Shown piece after piece: positions 15,654 to 23,229 of a stretch of 32,540 bases of DNA. Both the position numbers and the translations under genes were made by a program. The first letter of the stretch is position 1. Every line of letters starts with the position of its first letter. The stretch is from Candidatus Woesearchaeota archaeon. GTDB taxonomy: Archaea; Nanobdellota; Nanobdellia; Woesearchaeales; ARS49. The DNA is taken from the NCBI GenBank assembly GCA_030750765.1, contig JASMHM010000001.1, positions 1-32,540 on the forward strand, written 5' to 3'. The notes beneath the pieces are model-generated. The model made no database searches. It was given only the letters and a program-made list of their open reading frames with translations, and had not been told where the DNA came from.

Positions 15654-16634
15654 ATGGTTAGTGTTAAGGAGAAATTATCGAAACTAGAGCCAGTTATTGT
15701 AATCGGAGATCTCATGCTTGACCAGTATCATGGGGGAACGATGCAACCCTGCCCAGAAGGCGGGGAAAAGTTCATGGTAGAAAAGACCCATAACGTTCTA
15801 GGCGGAGCAGGCAACGTAGCCCGGAATCTTCGCTCCCTAGGCGTGCCCGTACACGTTATTGGAGCGCTAGGCAAAGAAGATTTGGATGATACCGGCATCA
15901 CACTATTACGCCTACTGGACGAGATCGGCTGCACTCACACCATCATTAAAAGTGCGCACCCTACCACGGTAAAATCAAGATTGTACGATCATGCTGGCGA
16001 CCGCTCCGGTCCAAGAGTGGACAAGGACATGATGTTTGAGAAAAAGCAAGCCCTACTCCACCAAGTAAAACACGATCTCGCAAACCGGAGAAACGCTTCG
16101 GTGATTGTTAGCGATTACGGAAAGGGCGTGGTGAGCAACGAACTCATGGAACTACTCTTCACCATGCAGATCAAGACCTTTGTAGATCCCAAGCCAGCAA
16201 GCAACGTCAACTACACATTCAAAGACTTCCCCTACATCTTACGACCTAACAAACAAGAAGCCAAAGAACTCGCAGCCAGACACAAGAAAGATCTCGGCAC
16301 CATACCTGAAGTGGCACAAACCTTACAAGAAAAAGGAGCCAAGAACGTCATCATCACCCTAAGCGAACAAGGAATGTATATTCTGGACAAGCAAGGATAT
16401 AGCATGCCTACCCTAGCAAAAGAGTGCGTCGACGTGACAGGAGCAGGAGACACCGTGATGGCCACTTTGGTAGCTTTTGAGGCGCTAGGATTGCCCCTAC
16501 GACAATGCTGTGAGCTCGCCTCTGCAGCAGCCGCGGTCGTGGTAGGCAAGAAAGGCACAGCCACAACAACCGTCGACGAGGTCCTTAAAAGGGCCCCAAA
16601 ACCCTTAGATTTCCAATCCGAAAAGTTTATATAG
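15654..16634 (+). CDS. PfkB-family carbohydrate kinase (RfaE/HldE kinase-like)
   Basis: 326 residues from the ATG at 15654. The N-terminal VIGDLMLDQYHGG and the GGAGNVARNL motif (50-59), and the C-terminal DVTGAGDTV with catalytic base D266, are typical of the PfkB ribokinase family. The specific wording resembles the kinase half of HldE (D-glycero-D-manno-heptose-7-phosphate kinase), including SDYGKGVV and DPKPASN. In bacteria HldE also carries a nucleotidyltransferase domain, which is absent here and not nearby. The substrate is probably a phosphorylated sugar such as heptose-7-phosphate, with moderate certainty. The start is the ATG, not the in-frame TTG five codons earlier, because the TATA box is about 26 nt before it. 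The 3' end contains the proteasome promoter. Confidence 0.85.
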   Translation: MVSVKEKLSKLEPVIVIGDLMLDQYHGGTMQPCPEGGEKFMVEKTHNVLGGAGNVARNLRSLGVPVHVIGALGKEDLDDTGITLLRLLDEIGCTHTIIKSAHPTTVKSRLYDHAGDRSGPRVDKDMMFEKKQALLHQVKHDLANRRNASVIVSDYGKGVVSNELMELLFTMQIKTFVDPKPASNVNYTFKDFPYILRPNKQEAKELAARHKKDLGTIPEVAQTLQEKGAKNVIITLSEQGMYILDKQGYSMPTLAKECVDVTGAGDTVMATLVAFEALGLPLRQCCELASAAAAVVVGKKGTATTTVDEVLKRAPKPLDFQSEKFI

Positions 16635-16670
16635 AACGCTCCAGTAACTATCTTTTAGTTCTACTGGGGA
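16623..16670 (+). promoter_or_regulatory. Promoter and Shine-Dalgarno of the proteasome/FttA unit
   Basis: aagtttatatag (16623-16634) is a TATA box buried in the last codons of the kinase gene, about 48 nt before the proteasome ATG. The leader contains a purine-rich ctgggga (about 16664-16670) as ribosome binding site. This is one of the few leadered promoters in the window. Confidence 0.5.
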
Positions 16671-16676
16671 ATTTTA

Positions 16677-17312
16677 ATGGAAGAACATAAAATCGTTAAG
16701 ACCGGAACAACAACGGTCGGTATCGTTTGTAAAGACGGTATTGTACTCGCTGGAGACAGAAGGGCCACTGCAGGCTATGTCGTTATGAAAAACGCAAAGA
16801 AAGTAGTACCCATCAATCATAACATGGCAGTCACCACGGCTGGCAACGTCTCCGACATCCAACTCTTGGTAAAACTTGCCAAAGCAGAGATGGTCCTAAA
16901 GGACCTCCAAAGCAAGAGAAAGAGCACAGTGAAGGAAATCGCCAACCTGTTTGGCGGAATGTTATACTCCAACATCAGAAAACCAAGCATGATTCCAGGC
17001 ATCGCAGCCTTCTTGCTTGGAGGAAGCGACATCAAAGGAACACACCTGTTTTCCTTAGACCCTGACGGTTCAGTCATTGAAATTGATGAGTACGTTACCG
17101 ACGGCAGCGGAAGTGTCTTTGCCATAGGCGTCATGGAAGCACAATACAAAAAAGGACTATCCCTTCAAGAAGGAGTCAAACTCGCAGTAACCGCGATCAA
17201 CGCATCCATCCAAAGAGATACCGCAAGTGGCAATGGCATTGATGTCTTGACCATCACGGACAAAGGTATGGAGTTCGTTATAGAACAAAAAATAGAAACA
17301 AACCTAGCATAA
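16677..17312 (+). CDS. psmB: Proteasome beta subunit
   Basis: 211 residues. The catalytic subunit of the archaeal 20S proteasome degrades unfolded and tagged proteins in the cytoplasm. The short propeptide ends KTG, and self-cleavage would expose T11 (TTTVGIV). D27 in LAGDRRAT and K42 complete the catalytic set by comparison with Thermoplasma. The GSDIKGTHLFSLDPDGS strand and the GSGSVFAIGVMEAQY segment are family signatures. The alpha subunit is not in the window. The gene has a leadered promoter with a Shine-Dalgarno and is followed 18 nt later by fttA, so the two are probably co-transcribed. Confidence 0.95.
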   Translation: MEEHKIVKTGTTTVGIVCKDGIVLAGDRRATAGYVVMKNAKKVVPINHNMAVTTAGNVSDIQLLVKLAKAEMVLKDLQSKRKSTVKEIANLFGGMLYSNIRKPSMIPGIAAFLLGGSDIKGTHLFSLDPDGSVIEIDEYVTDGSGSVFAIGVMEAQYKKGLSLQEGVKLAVTAINASIQRDTASGNGIDVLTITDKGMEFVIEQKIETNLA

Positions 17313-17330
17313 ACAGTTTCTTATCATAAC

Positions 17331-19226
17331 ATGGCAGAAATCATAAAAGAAATTTTGAAGAAATTGCCGGAAGATAAAATAAGCGCTGCCGGCTTCGAAG
17401 GCGCGAACATCGTGTTATACACGAAGGACGAAGAGTTCTTTACTACCAATAGCGGAGAGATCCGAAAGGTTGTGCAAGAATTCAAGAAACGCATAGAGCT
17501 CAGGCCGGACCCCAGCATCACCATGAAACAGGAAGATGCTGAGAAGGCCATCAAAGAACTCATGCCTGAAGACGCTGGCGTGGCCAACGTTATCTTTGAT
17601 CCGGAAAGAAGTATAGTATACATAGAAGCTGAGAAGCCAGGCATTGCCATCGGCAAGCAAGGTTCACTATTACGAGATCTACGAGCTAAAATCTTATGGG
17701 TGCCAGTCGTACAAAGATTGCCCCCCATCAAGAGCTCGCACATCGACAACATCCGACAAGTACTCTACCAAAACTCCGACTATCGCAGAAAGTTCCTAGA
17801 CAAAGTAGGACATCGCATCTACGACGGCTGGGTACGCGAGAAAAAGCAAGAATGGGTACGCGTCACACTGTTAGGGGCAGGAAGAAGCGTGGGCAGAAGC
17901 TGCATGCTCTTCCAGACACCCGAAAGTAACGTGATCATGGACTGTGGCATAGACGTTGCAGCCACAGAACCCGCACAAGCCTATCCAATGTTGGACGCTC
18001 CAGAATTTGATATTGGAAAACTAGACGCAGTCATTGTTACGCACGCACACGTAGACCACTCAGGATTTGTTCCTTGGTTGTTCAAAATGGGTTATCGAGG
18101 ACCCGTATACTGCAGTCCCCCAACAAGAGACGTCATGATATTGCTACAATTAGACATGATCAAAATCTGGAAAGGAGAGAACAAGGAAGAGTTGTATACT
18201 GTAGACGATGTTAAAGAAATGGTCAAGCATTCCATAACACTCAACTACGAAGAAGTTTCAGACATCACCCCTGACATTCGTCTAACCTTCTACAATTCCG
18301 GCCACATCATTGGTGGAAGCATGGCCCACCTCCATGTAGGCAACGGACTGCACAACTTCATGTACACAGCAGACCTAAAATTCGGACGATCATTACTACT
18401 AGAACCAGCTACCTCACGCTTCCCACGATTAGAAACGCTAACCATCGAAGGAACGTATGGTGGAAAGACAAACACCATGCCCAGCCAGGAAGACCAAGAT
18501 GAACTGCTGGCAAACATAATCAAGACCACCATCAAGAGAGGTGGAAAGGTGTTAATGCCCGTGTTAGGCGTGGGTAGAAGTCAGGACATCATGGTCATGA
18601 TCGAAAAAATGGTCCAAAATGGAGATCTCGACCCCACCCCTGTCTACCTAGAAGGTATGCTTTGGGACGTCACAGGTATCCACACGGCGTATCCAGAATA
18701 TCTTAACCGAAGCATTCGCAAGCGCATCTTCCACAAAGACCAAAACCCGTTCTTGAACAAGATTTTCAAGAGAGTGGGAAGTGCTAAGGAAAGAAAGCAA
18801 GTGGTTGAGGATACCGGACCGTGTGTGATATTGGCAACCTCTGGCATGTTGCAAGGTGGACCCTCAGTGGAATACCTCAAAGCCCTAGCCGACAATCCAA
18901 AGAACACCTTAATCTTCAGCTGCTACCAAGGAGAAGGAAGTCTGGGTCGTAGAGTCCAAGGTGGCGAAAGAGAGATCGCATTCAAGACAGGCAAGACACA
19001 AAACATGGTCCAGATCAAGATGGAAGTCCAAAAGCTAGAAATTTCTGACCACTCAGACAGAAAACAATTGATGAACTTTGTCTTCAAGTGCAACCCAAGA
19101 CCAAAGAAAGTTATAGTACAGCACGGCGAAGCAAGCAGATGTATAGATCTTGCAAGCAGCATCCACAAACAAGGCAGAATCGAAACCGTCGCTCCAAGAA
19201 TTCTAGAAAGTGTACGATTGAAGTAG
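17331..19226 (+). CDS. fttA: Transcription termination factor FttA (aCPSF1, KH/beta-CASP nuclease)
   Basis: 631 residues, the usual size. In archaea aCPSF1/FttA cleaves nascent RNA and terminates transcription. Two N-terminal KH-type domains (about 1-145, with GKQGSLLRDL at 108-117 as a GxxG-like loop) are followed by the metallo-beta-lactamase domain with zinc motif THAHVDHSGF (237-246), the beta-CASP domain, and the final DHSDR and VQHGEASRC motifs. Its place behind the proteasome gene with an 18-nt gap suggests an operon. It ends 1 nt before the convergent gene's stop. Its role fits the compact 3' ends in this window, where termination must occur within or against neighbouring genes. Confidence 0.95.
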   Translation: MAEIIKEILKKLPEDKISAAGFEGANIVLYTKDEEFFTTNSGEIRKVVQEFKKRIELRPDPSITMKQEDAEKAIKELMPEDAGVANVIFDPERSIVYIEAEKPGIAIGKQGSLLRDLRAKILWVPVVQRLPPIKSSHIDNIRQVLYQNSDYRRKFLDKVGHRIYDGWVREKKQEWVRVTLLGAGRSVGRSCMLFQTPESNVIMDCGIDVAATEPAQAYPMLDAPEFDIGKLDAVIVTHAHVDHSGFVPWLFKMGYRGPVYCSPPTRDVMILLQLDMIKIWKGENKEELYTVDDVKEMVKHSITLNYEEVSDITPDIRLTFYNSGHIIGGSMAHLHVGNGLHNFMYTADLKFGRSLLLEPATSRFPRLETLTIEGTYGGKTNTMPSQEDQDELLANIIKTTIKRGGKVLMPVLGVGRSQDIMVMIEKMVQNGDLDPTPVYLEGMLWDVTGIHTAYPEYLNRSIRKRIFHKDQNPFLNKIFKRVGSAKERKQVVEDTGPCVILATSGMLQGGPSVEYLKALADNPKNTLIFSCYQGEGSLGRRVQGGEREIAFKTGKTQNMVQIKMEVQKLEISDHSDRKQLMNFVFKCNPRPKKVIVQHGEASRCIDLASSIHKQGRIETVAPRILESVRLK

Positions 19227-19227
19227 A

Positions 19228-19575
19228 CTAAACACCATCTCTGCCCGAATCGTATGTGATCCTGACGAGGGAACCATCCACAAGCTTGAAGATCCGCGTC
19301 CTTAAACCGCCCTCATCACCATCCTCAAAACTTTCGTGCAGGTCCAACCCACCATACCTTGCCCTGTGAGCCTGAGGCGTAACAAGGTGACGTCGGTTCA
19401 TATACCATATCTTGTCTGTCACCTCGACCAAACCTTCAGAAATTGTGTCGAGGGTAACCACACGGCTAGTATCCACGTTGGGACCGAGTCCCGACTGCTG
19501 GAGAAATGCTTCCTGAGCCTCCGTTACTTTGGAGTAATCCTTCTTGCCAAACCGCTTTTCTAGTGCCTTGCTCAT
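19228..19575 (-). CDS. Hypothetical protein
   Basis: 115 residues, soluble and charged, with no recognised family. The N-terminus is basic helix (SKALEKRFGKKDYSKV) and the rest appears beta-rich, with SFEDGDEGGLRTRIFKLVDGSLVRIT near the end. A TATA box (minus strand gtttttaagg, about 19596-19605) is about 26 nt before the ATG, so it is probably leaderless. An AGGGA-N5-TCCCT inverted repeat lies between TATA and start and could be an operator or an RNA hairpin. It is downstream of the archaemetzincin-like pair on the same strand but has its own promoter. Confidence 0.7.
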   Translation of the reverse strand: MSKALEKRFGKKDYSKVTEAQEAFLQQSGLGPNVDTSRVVTLDTISEGLVEVTDKIWYMNRRHLVTPQAHRARYGGLDLHESFEDGDEGGLRTRIFKLVDGSLVRITYDSGRDGV

Positions 19576-19605
19576 AGACTGTTAGGGAACGCATCCCTTA
19601 AAAAC

Positions 19606-20275
19606 CTACACAAACCCGTACGGGACATCCCACTCGGTCATTTTTTGTCCTCTTTCTTTGCACACGTGGCAAAAACGTCTTGAATTGCTTGAGGTGGTAG
19701 CCATAGCACAATTTTTGTCTATGTTACCTCCCCCCCCATGCTGCGGTATCGCGCTGATCATTGTTGTGATGGCGCATGTTCAGGAGACAATGACCGAGTT
19801 CGTGTTGGGTAACTTGTGGGATTGAGTAGTCCTCGCAGGCTAACACTTTATCTAGGCTTATGAGTATCGGAGCGTGCGATTCCCTGGAGGTCTGTCCCAC
19901 CGTTTCCTGTTGGTCTCCGCGGGCCACAACGATAAGACGGTAGTCTTTGTTTTCCGTTATCTTCCTCAAGTCTCTCAAAGCTGGAGAAAAGTGAAGGGAT
20001 CCGCCCACCACATACCCATTTACGACATCAAGATATGATCTTCCGTCCTTTTCTAGATCACAAAAATGAGTTTCAGGAATTTGCAAACCCAAGTTCTTGT
20101 AAAAATCTCGCACCCCCTTACGTACGAGATCTTCAACAATCTTTGGAGCCCAGCTCACCGAAGACACCACACCAAAACGAGTCCTACGAAGGAATTTTAG
20201 CCTTTCCTTTTGGTAGTGGCGACCCATCTCTCTGGATTCATTTGCAAATATCAAGGGTTGTGTTCGTACTACCAT
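19606..20275 (-). pseudogene. Archaemetzincin-like metalloprotease, frameshifted at a G8 tract
   Basis: The ATG at 20275 opens a frame with zinc motif VTQHELGHCLLNMRHH that stops early after AWGGR. Removing one G from a run of eight G (19730-19737, minus strand) opens a continuation that runs NIDKNCAMATTSSNSRRFC, then CHVCKERG, and ends PYGFV at a TAG (19606-19608). This restores the C-x-M and C-x2-C cysteines of archaemetzincins and matches the end of the upstream paralogue (DCVLAS, FCDLCKKR, YGLV). The full product would be about 222 residues. It may be a recent pseudogene, a phase-variable gene, a slippage site or a sequencing error. The start overlaps the paralogue's stop as TGATG, indicating translational coupling. 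Confidence 0.8.
19730..19737 (-). repeat. Homopolymer G8 tract at the frameshift
   Basis: Eight consecutive C on the plus strand (G8 on the coding strand) mark the exact point where the protease frame is lost. Seven G would restore a full-length protein with its cysteine motifs. Long G runs slip readily in replication and sequencing. Confidence 0.9.
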
Positions 20276-21057
20276 CAAACTAACCCATACCTACGGTCCT
20301 CTTCTTCGATGACTCTTGCTCGTTTCTTGCACAAGTCACAAAAGGTCTTCCCTTTGCCGTACGTGCTTGCTAGCACGCAATCGCTCACCATGCCAGCTTC
20401 GAAAACCTCGACATCCTCTTCGGCATGATGACCTCGACCTAACAACACGTGCGTTTCTTCGTGAGTGACCACTTCAATAAGGGACATTCGGGGGGCGCTC
20501 CGGACTTGATCAATGCTGACCACCATGGCACCCATTTGCAGATTGGAACTCTCCCCTAAATCACACCCGGTAAATCCAGGAACCACCGCGAGTATACGAT
20601 GAGCAGGGTTTGCGTACTTGTCATCTAGGGCTTCTCTAAATCCAGACAGATCCAAGTTCTCACCATCATAGAATTGTGCATGAACGTCCGCGTATTCCTT
20701 CAGCTCTCTCCTTGAGGGGATCACGATATTCAATCGCGGAAGAGTAAGTCCTAATCCCTCAAAGGTTTTCGATATGCCTTCTAACACCTGTTCTCGTAAA
20801 TCTACATTCTTCTCGAAGCAGACAAGCTCAAATGATCCTCGGTCCACGTATTGCTGGTTCCATAGTTGGGCAGCGGATTCTCGTGCAGGAGGACGTGGAA
20901 TGCCTGAGGCCTCTCTTCTCTTCTTAAGCCGTGGCTTGAAATTTTGAGAGGTTCTTGCGGGGGCCTCCTCCTCATACATGGATGAGCCACCATGCGAGCC
21001 ATGCGGTTCCGGATCTCGATCAGGAGGTGGCAAGGGCGGCATAGGCGGATCAAACAT
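20275..21057 (-). CDS. Archaemetzincin-like zinc metalloprotease
   Basis: 260 residues. Residues 1-70 are a Pro/Asp-rich, probably disordered extension. The catalytic part resembles archaemetzincin: a strand LPRLNIVIP, then MGAMVVSIDQVR, the zinc helix THEETHVLLGRGHH (H199, E200, H203 and H210 or H211), and a cysteine set with C227 and C240-x2-C243 (FCDLC) likely to bind a second zinc. The spacing to the third histidine is one residue longer than the canonical HExxHxxGxxH, so it is a divergent member. No signal peptide is seen. Archaemetzincin substrates are unknown. A TATA box (cttaaaaat, minus strand, about 21079-21087) is 26 nt upstream. The stop overlaps the start of a second, frameshifted paralogue. 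Confidence 0.75.
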   Translation of the reverse strand: MFDPPMPPLPPPDRDPEPHGSHGGSSMYEEEAPARTSQNFKPRLKKRREASGIPRPPARESAAQLWNQQYVDRGSFELVCFEKNVDLREQVLEGISKTFEGLGLTLPRLNIVIPSRRELKEYADVHAQFYDGENLDLSGFREALDDKYANPAHRILAVVPGFTGCDLGESSNLQMGAMVVSIDQVRSAPRMSLIEVVTHEETHVLLGRGHHAEEDVEVFEAGMVSDCVLASTYGKGKTFCDLCKKRARVIEEEDRRYGLV

Positions 21058-21078
21058 TCACGAACAAAGATAAGATCC

Positions 21079-21140
21079 ATTTTTAAGTCTTATTCTGGCA
21101 AAATTATAAATACGAGTAGTTGGCCCTTCGACATAAGGGG
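21079..21140. promoter_or_regulatory. Divergent promoters of the protease pair and the DoxX gene
   Basis: The minus-strand TATA is cttaaaaat (21079-21087), about 26 nt before the protease start. The plus-strand TATA is attataaatac (21103-21113), about 42 nt before the DoxX ATG, whose leader carries the Shine-Dalgarno aagggggaag (about 21134-21143). Confidence 0.55.
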
Positions 21141-21148
21141 GAAGCATT

Positions 21149-21565
21149 ATGAAAGCAGAACATGGACCATTAATTTTGAGAGTATTTCTGGGTGTTGCAT
21201 TTATTGTTGCAGGCTTAGATAAATTGTTGAGCTACGGCATGGCGCAAGGTATGTTTACCAGTATGTTTGGTGGTGCAGGCACCGCAGTTTTGGTGGTGGC
21301 CATCATCATAGAGATCGCTGGCGGACTAGCTTTGCTGACAGGATATCACACAAAGAAGGCAGCTTCCATTTTGGCAGTTATTATCTTGGTGGCATTCTTG
21401 AAGACCTTTGGAGTTGGTCAAAGCGCACACTTCATCGGAACCTTGCGTGAAGTGATGGTGATGAACACGAGCGGTGCTAACACTGCAGTGAACTTTGCCT
21501 ACTTTGCAGGATTGCTCAGCCTTGCAGCAACAGGCTCCAAGTTTAAAGCGGTCAAAGCCGATTAA
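21149..21565 (+). CDS. DoxX-family membrane protein
   Basis: 138 residues with four hydrophobic segments (about 8-25, 42-62, 71-88 and 112-128), the DoxX topology. The first helix carries the family pattern RVFLGVAFIVAGLDKLL and the second IIIEIAGGLALLTG. DoxX proteins are inner-membrane proteins of varied function, some associated with thiosulfate:quinone oxidoreduction or thiol redox balance; the exact role here cannot be told. A Shine-Dalgarno (aaggggga) precedes the ATG and the TATA box is about 42 nt upstream, implying a leadered mRNA. A strong T tract follows the stop. Confidence 0.85.
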   Translation: MKAEHGPLILRVFLGVAFIVAGLDKLLSYGMAQGMFTSMFGGAGTAVLVVAIIIEIAGGLALLTGYHTKKAASILAVIILVAFLKTFGVGQSAHFIGTLREVMVMNTSGANTAVNFAYFAGLLSLAATGSKFKAVKAD

Positions 21566-21581
21566 TTTTTTTCTTTTTTTT
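21566..21581 (+). terminator. Poly-T terminator after DoxX
   Basis: A run of Ts interrupted by one C directly follows the DoxX stop codon. Oligo-T tracts are the known archaeal termination signal. It is one of only two clear ones in the window. Confidence 0.65.
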
Positions 21582-21618
21582 GATAATGTTTAAATACTAG
21601 TAAAGCCGCAATACCGCA

Positions 21619-22395
21619 ATGAACACGTTGCAATACATTCTTGTTTCTGTCTTAATCGTGAGTTTGATCTCCCTTCTGGGCGTGTTCACTCTCTCTTTGA
21701 AGAAGAAAAAGCTCCATAGTGCCCTGGGTGCGCTTGTTGCGTTCGCTGCAGGAGGCATGTTGGGGGCTGCTTTCTTTGATTTATTTCCAGAAAGTGTCGC
21801 GCAAGTGGGTTCAGAACAAACCTTTACTTGGGCACTGATAGGTATGGTTGCGTTTTTTGTGATAGAAAAATTCTTTTACTGGTATCACTGCCATGGTGGC
21901 AGGTGTACCCATCATGGATTACACGGTCATAAACGTATAGAACCGTATGCGTATCTTAATTTGATTGGGGATGGCATCCACAACTTTATTGATGGAGCCG
22001 TCATCGCTGTTGCGTATCTTAATTCCATCCCCTTAGGCATTGTGGCATCTATAGCGGTTGTGTTCCACGAGATCCCTCAAGAGATTGGAGATTTTGCAGT
22101 GATGGTGCAGGGAGGCATGGGACGTCATCGTGCGCTTGCTCTCAACTTTTTAACAGCCCTAGCAGCATTCTTAGGGGCACTCCTTACGTTTTACTTTGCA
22201 GGAACCATTGAAGGGTTGACCGGATACTTGCTTCCGTTTGCAGCGGGCAACTTCTTGTACATTGCCACTGCAGACTTGATTCCAGAATTGCACAAGGAAG
22301 AGACATCTGAGAAGAACCTCCAGCAACTAGCGTTGTTTATTGGTGGCATTCTTATTATTCTTGTGGTAAAGAGCATGTTTGGTCACCTACACTAG
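21619..22395 (+). CDS. ZIP-family metal transporter
   Basis: 258 residues with about eight membrane segments. ZIP transporters import zinc or other divalent metals. The two metal-site helices are clear: DGIHNFIDGAVIA (118-130) and VFHEIPQEIGDF (148-159). A His/Cys-rich loop (YHCHGGRCTHHGLHGHKR, 89-106) between membrane segments is typical of metal capture or sensing. A TATA box gtttaaatac (21588-21597) is about 26 nt before the ATG, so it is probably leaderless. The gene lies 53 nt downstream of DoxX, and the T tract between them suggests separate transcripts. The last 4 nt overlap the convergent thioredoxin gene. Confidence 0.92.
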   Translation: MNTLQYILVSVLIVSLISLLGVFTLSLKKKKLHSALGALVAFAAGGMLGAAFFDLFPESVAQVGSEQTFTWALIGMVAFFVIEKFFYWYHCHGGRCTHHGLHGHKRIEPYAYLNLIGDGIHNFIDGAVIAVAYLNSIPLGIVASIAVVFHEIPQEIGDFAVMVQGGMGRHRALALNFLTALAAFLGALLTFYFAGTIEGLTGYLLPFAAGNFLYIATADLIPELHKEETSEKNLQQLALFIGGILIILVVKSMFGHLH

Positions 22396-22688
22396 GCAAG
22401 CCAACTTTTGAGATCTTCTTCAGGAACAAAACCACTTCTTCGGTCTACTTCTTTGCCATCTTCTAGCTTGACTATGGTGGGAATGCTCGTGACGCTGAAT
22501 TTACCTGCAAGCTCTTGAGCCTCGTCCACGTTTACTTTTGCAAACGTAACACCTTCTACCTTCTTAGAAACATCTTCAAACACAGGACCCATCATCTTGC
22601 AGGGCCCGCACCAAGGTGCCCAGAAGTCTACCACTGCTTTGCCCTTCCCTATTTTTTCCTCAAAATTACTTTCGTTTAGATTTTCCAT
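22392..22688 (-). CDS. trxA: Thioredoxin
   Basis: 98 residues, a minimal thioredoxin. The active site is FWAPWCGPCKMMGP with C27 and C30; the cis-proline motif SVTSIPTIVKL and the final G-VPEEDLKSWL helix are present. It reduces protein disulfides in the cytoplasm and would need a thioredoxin reductase encoded elsewhere. The gene overlaps the 3' end of the upstream NYN gene by 23 nt on the same strand, so the two are co-transcribed and probably translationally coupled. Confidence 0.95.
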   Translation of the reverse strand: MENLNESNFEEKIGKGKAVVDFWAPWCGPCKMMGPVFEDVSKKVEGVTFAKVNVDEAQELAGKFSVTSIPTIVKLEDGKEVDRRSGFVPEEDLKSWLA

Positions 22689-23190
22689 TTTTCTTCATTA
22701 AGTATTTGCTTGATTCCTTGTCTAAATCGATAAATTGATCGCATACTTCTTTAACTTGAGCATTGGCGCTAGGTCCAAAGGCCATCACCTCTACTCTGCA
22801 ACCCAAGCCTCTTTGTAGGTGTTCCACTGCGGGCACGAAGTCTCCGTCTCCTGAAACTAGAACCATGGTGTCTAGCTTTGGGGCTTGTTCGATCATGTCT
22901 ACTGCGATGCCGACATCCCAGTCTCCCTTTTTGGATCCGTCAGCGAAGACTTGTAAATCCTTACTCTTAATCTCATACCCCATGTTTCCTAGGGCTTTGA
23001 AAAATTCTTCTTTTTTCATGTCGTCAGATCTGACGACATAGGCTACCGCTCTTACAAGTACTCTTCCTCTGACTGCTTGTTTGAGTAGGGCCTCGAAATT
23101 GACTAATGCCTGGTAGAGGTGTCTAGCACTGTAGTAGATGTTTTGTGTGTCCACAAATACGCCAACACGTTGTGCAACAATATCTTTCAT
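22666..23190 (-). CDS. NYN-domain (LabA/DUF88-like, PIN-fold) putative ribonuclease
   Basis: 174 residues. NYN domains are PIN-fold metal-dependent nucleases acting on RNA. The conserved acids are visible: D14 in VFVDTQNIYY, D90/D92 in KKGDWDVGIAVDM with D98, and D115/D117 in VLVSGDGDFVP. The tail is very basic (KKNGKSKRK), which would suit RNA binding. It is cytoplasmic by composition. A minus-strand TATA box (ccttttatact, about 23211-23221) is 26 nt before the ATG, so it is leaderless and the first gene of a two-gene unit with thioredoxin. The RNA target is unknown. Confidence 0.9.
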   Translation of the reverse strand: MKDIVAQRVGVFVDTQNIYYSARHLYQALVNFEALLKQAVRGRVLVRAVAYVVRSDDMKKEEFFKALGNMGYEIKSKDLQVFADGSKKGDWDVGIAVDMIEQAPKLDTMVLVSGDGDFVPAVEHLQRGLGCRVEVMAFGPSANAQVKEVCDQFIDLDKESSKYLMKKNGKSKRK

Positions 23191-23229
23191 GCTTGTACCG
23201 CGGGAAACTAAGTATAAAAGGGTTGTGTT

